Assembly: GCF_000382885.1 (NCBI RefSeq)
Contig: NZ_CAVK010000123.1
Location: 1-64,000, forward strand
DNA: 64,000 nucleotides
Direction: 5' to 3'
Source: Sphingobium indicum BiD32
GTDB lineage: Bacteria; Pseudomonadota; Alphaproteobacteria; Sphingomonadales; Sphingomonadaceae
In this document: positions 38,307 to 47,064 of the stretch, piece after piece
How the letters are laid out: each line of letters begins with the position of its first letter
Numbering within the stretch: the first letter of the stretch is position 1
Translations under genes and position numbers: made by a program
Notes under the pieces: generated by a model
Told to the model about the DNA's origin: nothing
The model's database searches: none
What the model saw: the letters and a program-made list of their open reading frames with translations, nothing else

Positions 38307-39713
38307 TTATTTCAGTGCTTCTGGTGGTGACGGCTTGGGCAGGGGGTTGGGGACGTGGCGCGGCATGAAGATGCGCCCGTCCTGCACCACGATATTGCCG
38401 TTACGGATGACCATGTCGACCTTGGCCAGATCGTCCAGATTCTGGTCGGGGTTGCCCGCCACCACGATCACGTCGGCAAGCTTCCCGGCCTCCAGCGTGC
38501 CCAGCTTGTCACCCATGTCCATGATCTGCGCGTTGACCCGCGTTGCGGCTATCAGTGCCTTGGCCGGAGTATAGCCCGCCTTCTGCAGGAATTTGAGGTC
38601 GGCAATATAGATATTGGGGGTGCTGGCGAAGGCACCGCCGATATTATCGGTGCCAACGCCGATCGTCACCCCGGCCGCGATCATCTTCTTGAGCACGTCG
38701 TAATTGGTCTGCGATGCCATCGAGAAGCGGCGCGACGCCGTGCCGGCATAATCGCCGCGCGTATCGAACCCGCCCTGATAGACCTGCATCGTCGGAATGG
38801 AGGCGATCCCCTTCTGCGCCATCATCCGGATCGTCGCGTCGGTGCGCGGCAGCGGATGCTCGATGGAATCGACACCCGCCTCGACCGCCATGGTGGTATA
38901 GATGGTCTCGCAATCGCATGTGACCTTGAGGCCAAGGCGATGCGCTTCCTCTACTGCCGCTTTCACCTCGTCGGGGGCAAAGTGGCTGGCGATCTTGATG
39001 TGACTTGCCCCCATCTTGAAGGTTTCGCGTACCGCCTTGCGCCAATCATCCGCGCCGTCCGCCTCGCGGGTATAGGCGGCCGAATGGATCGGTGTCAGCG
39101 GCCGGTCGGCGGCGTGGCCGCCGGTGCCGGTGATGATGTGGCCAGCGGCAAAGACGCGCGGGCCGGGCGCCATGTCCTTTTCCAGCCATTCGCTGATGAC
39201 ATAGGGCGCGGCGAGCGGCCCGCTCATGTCGCGCACGGAGGTGATGCCATTCTCCAGCAGCATCTGTAGGCTGCGCAGCGCCCGCAGCGTCGCATGACCC
39301 TCGTTCACCGTCATGTCGGCGGGCGTCTCCGGCGTCGGATAGGTCGAATGGACATGCATGTCGATAAGGCCGGGCATCACCGTCTTGCCGCTAATGTCCA
39401 CGATCGTCGCTTCGGCGGGCCAACTCGTCGATCCCGCTGGCAGGATCGACACGATCTTGTTCTGCTGGATGACGACCGACCCGGCATAGGCCTGGCTCTT
39501 CACCGCATCGAACACCCGGCCGCCGGTCAGCACCAGCGTACCCTTGAAGCCCTGCTCGCGCGCCTTGGCGGGGGTGCGCTGCGGGTTGTCGGCCGTCACC
39601 TGCGTAGGGAATTGCACGGTACGGCGATCATGGAACTCCTGCGCCAGGGCGGTGCCGCCCAACAGCCCCCCGATCAACAGGGCACGGGCGAGATGGCGAG
39701 TGGAGTGGATCAT
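38307..39713 (-). CDS. Secreted amidohydrolase with altered metal site
   Basis: This is a 468-residue amidohydrolase-superfamily protein with a signal peptide. The HxH pair is His120/His122 (IDMHVHSTYP). SIEHPL and GVGTDN supply a later His and Asp. The region that normally offers another His reads VTCDCETI, so at least one expected ligand is changed. The closest relatives are the imidazolonepropionase/prolidase-like group (CadB/Sgx type), which hydrolyse cyclic amides or Xaa-Pro-like bonds. A promoter shared with other island genes lies ~107 bases upstream. It is convergent with the FG-GAP gene. Confidence 0.83.
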   Translation of the reverse strand: MIHSTRHLARALLIGGLLGGTALAQEFHDRRTVQFPTQVTADNPQRTPAKAREQGFKGTLVLTGGRVFDAVKSQAYAGSVVIQQNKIVSILPAGSTSWPAEATIVDISGKTVMPGLIDMHVHSTYPTPETPADMTVNEGHATLRALRSLQMLLENGITSVRDMSGPLAAPYVISEWLEKDMAPGPRVFAAGHIITGTGGHAADRPLTPIHSAAYTREADGADDWRKAVRETFKMGASHIKIASHFAPDEVKAAVEEAHRLGLKVTCDCETIYTTMAVEAGVDSIEHPLPRTDATIRMMAQKGIASIPTMQVYQGGFDTRGDYAGTASRRFSMASQTNYDVLKKMIAAGVTIGVGTDNIGGAFASTPNIYIADLKFLQKAGYTPAKALIAATRVNAQIMDMGDKLGTLEAGKLADVIVVAGNPDQNLDDLAKVDMVIRNGNIVVQDGRIFMPRHVPNPLPKPSPPEALK

Positions 39714-39819
39714 GACGAAGGTCTCCTCGGGATCAGGGCAGGGTGTCGCGAAAGGGACGGCGGATGGCCCCTCAACATGCAGCCTGGGCCATCCCCCTGT
39801 CGCGACGACCCGCCTTCCA

Positions 39820-39846
39820 AGACGCAGCCTGGCGTGAAATCCTCCC
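39820..39846 (-). promoter_or_regulatory. Putative ECF-sigma promoter for the 39.7-kb amidohydrolase
   Basis: On the minus strand a GGGAGG hexamer (39,846-39,841) is followed by exactly 16 bases and CGTCT (39,824-39,820), with GCTG just before it. The same layout occurs at 48,918, 54,144 and 56,055. The site lies ~107 bases upstream of the start codon. Confidence 0.6.
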
Positions 39847-40011
39847 GGTAAAAGGGCGGGTGAGGAAATTCCGCGTTTCTATGGCTTTGGCTGTACCGGA
39901 ATAATGAGGGTCGTTCGTATTGATAAGCGTAGGGATCGGACCGTTTCGGCAAGGCGCGCGATCCCGGACAACGCGGCACGGGAGTACGGACGGGGCGGGT
40001 TCATCTTGGGA

Positions 40012-42498
40012 ATGCGGACAGCTTTTGAACATATGTTCGCGCGAACGGGGATTACCGCCGCGTCAGCCATGCTGTGCCTGCCAACCATTGCCGAAGCCCG
40101 AACCGAAATCGCTGTGCCCCGGCAGCGCCTCGAAAAGGCGATCCAGCAGCTTGCCTTGCAAAGTAGGCGGCAGGTCATTTTCTTCCCGTCCTCCCTGACG
40201 CAACAGATGTCGCGGCCGGTTGCGGGCCGCCTCTCCTTCGAGGATGCGCTGCGCCGCCTGCTCGCCGGGACCGGCCTCACCTTCCGGCAGGGGCGGGGCG
40301 GCGTCACCTCGATCGAGCCAGCACCCCAGGACGTCGCGCCCGGCGACGGCGGCGCACTTTCAGAGGACCTGCCATCCCGTTCCGTCGACCTCGTCGTCAT
40401 CGGCTTCCAGCCGACCGATCTGGTCGCTCTCGAAAGCGATGTGCAAGTGCGCCCAACCCGCTTGTCGCTGGATGGCGTGATGGAGGGCAGCGCTGCGACC
40501 AACGCCCAGCCTGGCAGTTCGGGGCAGCAAGGCATAGTCGTGCGCGGCATCGGCACGGCGGGCGAAGCCACCACGGTTGTCTATTTCGGCGACGTTCCCA
40601 TTTCCGGGCCATCAGGCACCGGCAGCGACAGCGCGCGCTCCACCATGGACCTGGCGATGGTCGATATCGCTCGCGTCCAGATTTCGCGCACGTCGCGGGG
40701 TACGGAACATGGCATGGGTGCGCTGGCGGGAGAGGTCGAGGTCGAACCCGAAGCGCCCCGGCTTGGCACATGGCAGGCGACCAGCACGGCTGGCCTTTCC
40801 CTGCTGCGCGGTGGCGATCCGGGCTATCAATTGTCCGGCACGATCAATGCACCGATCGGGGCCAGTGCGGCGATCCGGCTGACGGGTTATGCCCACCGCG
40901 CAGGCGGCTATGTCGACAATGTCCGCACGGGGGGACGCAACCTCAATGACGACGCTCTGCAAGGTGTCCGCCTCATCGCGCGCGCCAGGCCACTCGGCGA
41001 TCTCGACATGTCCGCCATGCTGGTATGGCAGCACCGACGGATCGACGATGGCGCGATGTGGTCTCGCGCGCTTGGCCGGTATAATACGGACCGGCACTTT
41101 GCAGCGCCGACCACCCATGATTTTCTGCTGGGCCGGTTCAAGGTGGAAAAGGGACTGGGCGGTGCCCGACTGACAGGCATCTCCTCCTTCTATCGCTGGC
41201 GCCTCGACCGCAATTATGACCGCACCAATCCTACGCTGCTCCAGGCGCAGGATCCTGCGGCTTGCCAGCGTTTCTTCGATCTGGCCGACACGGCATGCGA
41301 CACAGGGCAGGTCGGCGCATTTGCCGACCATGTCGAAAGCCTGACCCCCTCGCTCCTGCACATTCCCATCACCCTGCGCCGTCTTTCACAGGAGGTACGG
41401 ATCGAAAGCATCGGCGATCAGGGGCTGGGCTGGAAGGCTGGCGCGCTGATCGACCATAGATCGGAACGGTTCACCAGCGGCCTGTCCATCTATGATGGCG
41501 ACGACACGACACCCCCCGACTATTTCGGCCTGCGGCAGCTTTCGATCGGTCGGCTGCAAACCTCGGCCTTCGGCGACATTGGTTATCGCGAAGGCGGCTG
41601 GCAGGCCTCGCTTGGCCTGCGCTACGACCGGCACCGGGTCTCCTCGCGCAACGACGTGCTGGTGCCCAACATCATCAGCGGATCGATCGACAGCTGGCCG
41701 CGAACCGTGAAAAGGTCGCAAGGCGTACATGCCAGGGCGCATCTCGACATACCCATCAGCGCGCGCGCGACCTTTCACGCTCAGGTAACGCGCAGCTTCC
41801 GACCGGCGGGGGTCAATATCGCCTCGGTCCTGCTGGAGGATCGCCGGACCTTTGAAGGCGATTCGCTATGGGGGGTCGAGGTCGGCGCCAAGCTGCGCTG
41901 GTCGCCTGGGCTTTCGCTGACGCTGATCGGCTATATGAACACCTGGCACGACATGCAGTATCGCGCACTGTCGGAAAATCGGTCCCACGCCTATATCGTC
42001 AATGTCGGCACGGTGGCGATCCGGGGGGCGGAACTGGAAATGATCGCCCGCCCGTCCGACGGCGCGACGATCAAGCTGGCGAGCAGTTTCATCTATAGCC
42101 GGCTGGAGAGCGTGAGCGATGCCGGCCCGCTGGTTGGGGGTGCGGCGACGGGCGAGTCCATCCCCTTCGTATCATCGCATCGATCGACCCTGTCGGTCAG
42201 CCAGCGGTGGCCGCTGGGCGGGGACCGGAGCTTCTCCACGAACGCGAATGTGCAATATCAATCGGGATATTGGTCCACCTTCAACCGGCGCGATCCCGAT
42301 TTCCTGGCAACCAAGGGCTTTGTCCTCATGGGCGTGGAGGGTGTTTATCGCGCGGACCAGTCGTCGGTAACGGCCTCGATCCGAAATCTTTTCAACGATC
42401 GCGCGGATTTGCGCGCTTTGAATAATGGGTTTGGGATCGGTCAAACGTTAAGTGCAAGAGCACGGGAAATAGTGATTGCCTGGACAAGGCAGTGGTGA
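40012..42498 (+). CDS. TonB-dependent receptor with STN domain and divergent plug
   Basis: This is an 828-residue receptor from the ATG at 40,012, which gives a signal peptide ending at AEA. An STN domain follows at about 30-100 (RLEKAIQQLALQSRRQVIF, RLLAGTGLTF). The plug is unusual: the usual EVLRGPQG-type turn reads SRTSRGTEHGMGALAGEVE. The barrel then continues to the C-terminal aromatic (IAWTRQW). It precedes a second sigma/FecR pair in the same direction, which it probably signals through. A longer start at 39,904 is less likely. Confidence 0.88.
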   Translation: MRTAFEHMFARTGITAASAMLCLPTIAEARTEIAVPRQRLEKAIQQLALQSRRQVIFFPSSLTQQMSRPVAGRLSFEDALRRLLAGTGLTFRQGRGGVTSIEPAPQDVAPGDGGALSEDLPSRSVDLVVIGFQPTDLVALESDVQVRPTRLSLDGVMEGSAATNAQPGSSGQQGIVVRGIGTAGEATTVVYFGDVPISGPSGTGSDSARSTMDLAMVDIARVQISRTSRGTEHGMGALAGEVEVEPEAPRLGTWQATSTAGLSLLRGGDPGYQLSGTINAPIGASAAIRLTGYAHRAGGYVDNVRTGGRNLNDDALQGVRLIARARPLGDLDMSAMLVWQHRRIDDGAMWSRALGRYNTDRHFAAPTTHDFLLGRFKVEKGLGGARLTGISSFYRWRLDRNYDRTNPTLLQAQDPAACQRFFDLADTACDTGQVGAFADHVESLTPSLLHIPITLRRLSQEVRIESIGDQGLGWKAGALIDHRSERFTSGLSIYDGDDTTPPDYFGLRQLSIGRLQTSAFGDIGYREGGWQASLGLRYDRHRVSSRNDVLVPNIISGSIDSWPRTVKRSQGVHARAHLDIPISARATFHAQVTRSFRPAGVNIASVLLEDRRTFEGDSLWGVEVGAKLRWSPGLSLTLIGYMNTWHDMQYRALSENRSHAYIVNVGTVAIRGAELEMIARPSDGATIKLASSFIYSRLESVSDAGPLVGGAATGESIPFVSSHRSTLSVSQRWPLGGDRSFSTNANVQYQSGYWSTFNRRDPDFLATKGFVLMGVEGVYRADQSSVTASIRNLFNDRADLRALNNGFGIGQTLSARAREIVIAWTRQW

Positions 42499-42579
42499 CG
42501 ATGCCGACGGGCGGCAGCATGCAGGGACGATTAAGGGGCCGGAGAGGGCATCGCTATCAATCGGGGGGCAGCAGCAGCC

Positions 42580-43113
42580 ATGGACCGTTCAAGCAGTTCG
42601 CAACCAAAGGCGGCGCCCCCCGCATCCGGGCTGACGCATGATTTGATCGCCTTCACGCCCGCGCTGCGCACCTATTTCGCGCGCAAGACCCGCAATATGA
42701 ACATCGTCGATGATCTGGTGCAGGACGTCATGGTGCGCGTCCTGGCGCGCCGCACCCAGGACGAGATTGAAAATCCGCAAGCCTATCTGTTCCGCACCGC
42801 CGCCAATGTCCTGCGCGACAAGGCGCGCCGCGACATGGTACGAAAAGTCGAACAGCAAAAAAGTCTCACCGAATTTGATCATCCTGTTGAGGAATGTTCG
42901 CCCGATCGCGTCATATTTGCCAGGGAAGAGATAGCGCGTCTGATCGCGGTGCTGCAGGAACTACCCGAACGGACCCGCGACATCTTTCTGATGAAGCGGT
43001 TCGACGGATTGTCTCACGCCGAAATTTCGGCGCGCGTGGGATTGTCGGTCAGTGGTATTGAAAAGCAGATCGCAAAGGCCGTATCGCATCTCGCCCGGCG
43101 AATGGCCAAGTGA
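42580..43113 (+). CDS. FecI-type ECF sigma factor (second copy)
   Basis: This is a 177-residue ECF sigma factor. Region 2 is at about 35-90 (DDLVQDVMVRVLAR, NPQAYLFRTAANVLRD) and region 4 at about 125-175 (LPERTRDIFLMKRFDGLSHAEIS, SVSGIEKQIAKAV). It follows the STN receptor by 81 bases and precedes fecR by 18 bases. The receptor, FecR and sigma together make a standard cell-surface signalling set. The compact C terminus lacks the tail found in the first copy. Confidence 0.92.
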   Translation: MDRSSSSQPKAAPPASGLTHDLIAFTPALRTYFARKTRNMNIVDDLVQDVMVRVLARRTQDEIENPQAYLFRTAANVLRDKARRDMVRKVEQQKSLTEFDHPVEECSPDRVIFAREEIARLIAVLQELPERTRDIFLMKRFDGLSHAEISARVGLSVSGIEKQIAKAVSHLARRMAK

Positions 43114-43131
43114 AAGGGTAAGAGCGCTCCC

Positions 43132-44193
43132 ATGCCTGATCGGTTCGACGTTGCCGCGTCCTATCTTGCGCGCATCCAGTCGGGGACGGATAGCGTCTCT
43201 GCGCGCCGGGAACTGGATGCCTGGCGGAACGCCGCGCCCGAAAATCGGGACGCAGCGGACAGCGTGTTCGCGGCATGGGATGCGGCCGGATCGGCGGAGA
43301 CATCGCCTGAAATGCAGCAGATGCTGGCCGACATGCGCGCACGCTACGACCAGCCCGGACAGGATCGGGGCGGCGCCTGGAAGGGCTGGGCGATCGCGGC
43401 GGGGCTGGCGGCGATGCTGTCCGTCCCCGCGACGCTGTGGATGATCGATCACCGCCGCACCGCCGATACCGTGCAGCGCCCGGTGCAGTCCGCCGCGATC
43501 GCCGACGCGACGCGCATTGCGAACACCGATGGCGGCCGCCGCACCGTCCGGCTTGACGACGGATCGCGGATCACCCTCGACGTCGGCAGCGCGGTGCGTG
43601 TCGCCTATTCGACAGGGCATCGCGCGGTCACGCTGGAAAAGGGGCGCGCCCATTTCGTCGTGCATAAGGACAAGCAGCGCCCCTTTGTCGTGACGGCAGG
43701 GCGGTTGACGGCGACGGCGGTAGGCACCGCCTTCGACGTGCGGCTGTCCACCGGCGGTGAAGAGGTGATGACGTCCGAAGGTGTGGTCCGCGTCGTCACC
43801 CGGTTTCCCGCGGGTACAGGCGGCCATGCAACCTTGCTCAACGCTGGCATGAAACTGACGCAGAATGCAGCTTCGGTCGCGGTTGCGTCGATCGATGTCC
43901 TGCACGAAACCGCCTGGACCGACGGCAAGATCATCTTCTCGGGTCATTGCCTGTCGGATGTCGCTCGTCAGATGAACCCTTATGGTCGGTCGAGCCTCGT
44001 CGTTGGCGGCGACGCTGCCAATATCGCGATCAGCGGGGTATTCGACCTCGACAATGCCGACGGGTTGGCCGAGGCGCTGGAAAATCAGGGGCTGGCCACT
44101 GTTCGCCACGATGGCAGCCATATATTCCTTTCCCGCGCTGGTGCCACCGCCCCGGTCTCCTGCCGGACGAAGGCCTCAAGCACCCGATCATAA
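43132..44193 (+). CDS. FecR-family anti-sigma regulator (second copy)
   Basis: This is a 353-residue inner-membrane regulator. The N-terminal DUF4880 part (RRELDAWRNAAPENRDAADSVF) is followed by one membrane helix at about 85-105, then the periplasmic FecR domain (GGRRTVRLDDGSRITLDVGSAVRV), and a C-terminal DUF4974-like part. It is the partner of the sigma factor 18 bases upstream and should receive the signal from the STN domain of the 40.0-kb receptor. A long hairpin terminator follows its stop. Confidence 0.92.
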   Translation: MPDRFDVAASYLARIQSGTDSVSARRELDAWRNAAPENRDAADSVFAAWDAAGSAETSPEMQQMLADMRARYDQPGQDRGGAWKGWAIAAGLAAMLSVPATLWMIDHRRTADTVQRPVQSAAIADATRIANTDGGRRTVRLDDGSRITLDVGSAVRVAYSTGHRAVTLEKGRAHFVVHKDKQRPFVVTAGRLTATAVGTAFDVRLSTGGEEVMTSEGVVRVVTRFPAGTGGHATLLNAGMKLTQNAASVAVASIDVLHETAWTDGKIIFSGHCLSDVARQMNPYGRSSLVVGGDAANIAISGVFDLDNADGLAEALENQGLATVRHDGSHIFLSRAGATAPVSCRTKASSTRS

Positions 44194-44202
44194 CCGCATG
44201 GC

Positions 44203-44238
44203 GCAAAAGGCCGGACGGTCGCCCGCCCGGCCTTTTGC
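44203..44238. terminator. Bidirectional terminator between fecR and M14 peptidase gene
   Basis: A perfect 12-bp stem (44,203-44,214 with 44,227-44,238) contains A4 in the left arm and T4 in the right arm. It sits between the convergent fecR and M14 peptidase genes and can serve both. Confidence 0.8.
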
Positions 44239-44252
44239 ATCAACGATGCTGG

Positions 44253-47006
44253 TCAGGGCCGCTGCGCCGGTCCGTAAAGCAATGCGTTGAACAGGAATTT
44301 GAAGGTGCCATAGGATTGGGCGCGCTGCGCCACTTCGGGGGCCATTACGAACAGCTTGCCCTTGCCGACGTCGATATCGGCGACGGCGATTGTCCCGGCC
44401 AGCTTCTCCTGCCCCACGGCCCAGCCGCTGCGCAGCAGGTCGCGCCCGTCGAACCAGGACACATTGGTGTAGCCCGCAGCGCCCGGCGTCGGTGTGAAGG
44501 TCTGCGCCTGGTTGAAGAACATATCGACTTCGCTCGGCAGGCCGAAAGCCAGCGGCTGGCGATTGTCCACCCGCGCGCGCAGGATGGAGCCGGGAATATA
44601 GAAGCTCTTGGTGTCGAGCATCTTCGCCTCGCCATCCACCGCGCGCGTCAGCGCGGGTTTGAGCGGCGTCTGCATCAGTTCGATGAACCGCGCCGAACTG
44701 CCGATCGCGACCACGCTGCCGCCGCCCTTGACGAAGGCGGCAATGGCGGGCGCGGTCCTGGCATCGGTCGCCGCGCCCAGCATCGCCTTATATTCGGTCG
44801 GCGTATCCTTGGGATCGGGCTGACGGCTGGGTCGATCAGGCCCCCATGCGCCGGTGGGCGGCATGGCGTCGTCGGCGAACAGCAGGACGTCGAAATCCTT
44901 GGCCAGGTTGCCTGCGTCCAGCCGTTGCGGATAAACCTGCTCGAAGGAGAACTCGAACTTCTCCAGCAGCCAGCGGGTCCAGCCCGCCGGCATCAGCCCG
45001 CCATAACGATCGATCAGGCCGACGCGGACAGGCTTGAGCGCGATGGTCTCGCCCGTCGGCGGGGCATCCACGGCCTGTGCCGTGATGCCCAATTCCGCGC
45101 TCCCCCTCGTCACTATGTCGCGCGCCTGCGCGGAAGCGGGAATCCAGATCGCGCCGGGCTGCATCGTCTTGCCGTTTACCGTGACCGCCTGCCTGACCCA
45201 TGCCGGCCTGATGCCCGCACCGAGCAGCCGGTTGGTCAGGATGAAACTGTTGTTGGTTTCATGCCCCACGACCCAACCGGCCGATCCTGTGCCCTCGATC
45301 CGGCCGGGCGGTGGTGCCATCACATCGGGCACGGCGGTAAAATTGTCGGGCAGCGGGTCGAGGATGCGATCGAAGGCAACCCCCATCTGATAGGCGAGCG
45401 TATAGCCTGCCACGTCATAGGGTGCCTTGGGTGGTCCGCCGGGAAAATCGGTATCGTGCGGGTGATCCTGCGGCTCGAACATGTCGAGAATGTGCGGGCG
45501 GTATGCCTGGGCCGTGCGCACGACATAAGACCCCGCCGGATAGGTCTTGCCATTCGCCTGAAAGGCGGCGTCCGCCCGTTCGACGTCCACGCCATTCTTG
45601 ATGAGCGCGTTAAGGAAGGTGACGGCAGTTGGCAGATCGCTCTGGTCGGCAGGGATGATATAGGCGCGGGCATCGCGCTCGCCCGGCGCCTCGATCAGTG
45701 TCTTGTAGAGCGCAGGGTCGATCTTCTTGGGGCCGCTCCCCATCGGTCGGTTATATTCATCCTTGCCGACGACCTTGAGCGGTGCGGCGTCCAGCAGCCG
45801 GTCGACCTTTGCCGGCGTCACGGTCCAGCTGTCCTTGCTGCCCTTTTCGATGCTGTTCTGACCCATCCGCCAGATGTTGAAGAGCAGCCGTTCCCGGTTC
45901 CGCGACGCATAGTCCAGCACGGCGCGGTTCAGCGTCCACTGATAGTCGAGCGAATCCTGCAGGTGCCAGTCGCGCGGCGCGATCGGCATCATCTCGTCGC
46001 CGCGCGGCAACTGGGTCGAGGGGACGAGAGGGATTTTGGCGGGCGTCGGACCACCGATGATCTCGGTCAGCAGGCCGATGCTGTTGTGGAAATAGGCGAC
46101 CGATCGTTCCATGCCGTTGTGCCAGGTCGAATAGCGTGCGGCGCTGCGCGTGCCCGATCCGGCCTTGCCCTCCGAAATCAGCCGCGAATGCATCGAAAAG
46201 CCGACCTCGTTGAGCTGCGACATGACGATCGGATCATAGTTGAAGTTAAAAGGGTCGCGGAACGGCGGGACGAACACCACCATGCCCTCCGGCCCGGTCT
46301 GGTGCTGGTTGTAGATGATCTGCGGATACCAGGTGCGAAACAGCTGCCGGTTGACATTTTCCGTCTCCGGCATCGCCATCATATAGCTGTCGCGGTTGTT
46401 ATCGTGGCCGATATATTTCTGGTAAAGGCGCGGCAGGGTCGCGAACTCGCGTGCCTTGGGATCGGCTTTGCGCATATACCAGTTGGACACCAGTTCCATC
46501 CCGTCGGGATTGTCGTGCGCGAACAGAATGATGCAATCGTCGAGCATCCGCATCGTTTCGGCGTCGCTCTGGGTCAGCATCCGATGCAGAACCTGGATCT
46601 GCCCCTGGCTCGTCACTGTCTCGGTCGCGTGCATCCCCGCGTCGATCCACACGATCGCCTTGCCCCTGGCGGCCAGTTGCAACGCTTCCGCCTCGCTCAC
46701 GCCCTTGGCCCGAGCCAGCTTTTGCGCGATCGCGCGATAATCGTCGAGCCTGGCGAGATTGGCCGGTGACGACACGATCGCCATCCATTGCGATCGCCCT
46801 TCCGCCGTCTTGCCGATATCGACCAGTTTCATCCGGTCGCTCTCGCCTGCCAGCTTTTTGAGATAGGCCTCATATTCACTGTAGTTGGCGAGATAATAGT
46901 CGGTGCCCGGCTTCTGCTTGAAGAAGGCTTCGGGCGCGGTCTGCGCCATCAGGGGTGCGGACTGCGCCAGCAGCGCGGTCGTAAGCAACAGCCAGTGCGG
47001 TTTCAT
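44253..47006 (-). CDS. Secreted M14-family metallocarboxypeptidase
   Basis: This is a 917-residue exported peptidase with a signal peptide ending at LMAQ. The zinc pair His126/Glu129 is in GMHATET, the third ligand His is in YNQHQTG, and LLTEIIGG probably holds the catalytic Glu. RDSYMM and HDNPDGM are further M14 motifs. The C-terminal ~250 residues resemble a class I glutamine-amidotransferase-like (DUF4159-like) domain (DVLLFADDAMPP, VKGGGSVVAIG). It is 58 bases downstream of the 47.1-kb amidohydrolase and is probably co-transcribed with it. It should trim peptides in the periplasm. Confidence 0.9.
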   Translation of the reverse strand: MKPHWLLLTTALLAQSAPLMAQTAPEAFFKQKPGTDYYLANYSEYEAYLKKLAGESDRMKLVDIGKTAEGRSQWMAIVSSPANLARLDDYRAIAQKLARAKGVSEAEALQLAARGKAIVWIDAGMHATETVTSQGQIQVLHRMLTQSDAETMRMLDDCIILFAHDNPDGMELVSNWYMRKADPKAREFATLPRLYQKYIGHDNNRDSYMMAMPETENVNRQLFRTWYPQIIYNQHQTGPEGMVVFVPPFRDPFNFNYDPIVMSQLNEVGFSMHSRLISEGKAGSGTRSAARYSTWHNGMERSVAYFHNSIGLLTEIIGGPTPAKIPLVPSTQLPRGDEMMPIAPRDWHLQDSLDYQWTLNRAVLDYASRNRERLLFNIWRMGQNSIEKGSKDSWTVTPAKVDRLLDAAPLKVVGKDEYNRPMGSGPKKIDPALYKTLIEAPGERDARAYIIPADQSDLPTAVTFLNALIKNGVDVERADAAFQANGKTYPAGSYVVRTAQAYRPHILDMFEPQDHPHDTDFPGGPPKAPYDVAGYTLAYQMGVAFDRILDPLPDNFTAVPDVMAPPPGRIEGTGSAGWVVGHETNNSFILTNRLLGAGIRPAWVRQAVTVNGKTMQPGAIWIPASAQARDIVTRGSAELGITAQAVDAPPTGETIALKPVRVGLIDRYGGLMPAGWTRWLLEKFEFSFEQVYPQRLDAGNLAKDFDVLLFADDAMPPTGAWGPDRPSRQPDPKDTPTEYKAMLGAATDARTAPAIAAFVKGGGSVVAIGSSARFIELMQTPLKPALTRAVDGEAKMLDTKSFYIPGSILRARVDNRQPLAFGLPSEVDMFFNQAQTFTPTPGAAGYTNVSWFDGRDLLRSGWAVGQEKLAGTIAVADIDVGKGKLFVMAPEVAQRAQSYGTFKFLFNALLYGPAQRP

Positions 47007-47064
47007 GCAAATCTCTTTCGATGGAAGGTCCGGTTCGGGCGGCGCAGGGGTGCACCGCCCTTGT

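Noticed and set aside
43947-46769. A 940-residue plus-strand open frame opposite the M14 peptidase gene
   Set aside because: It is antisense to a well-supported gene, its residue composition is rich in Arg, His, Gln and Pro, and it shows no family motif. It reflects GC codon bias.
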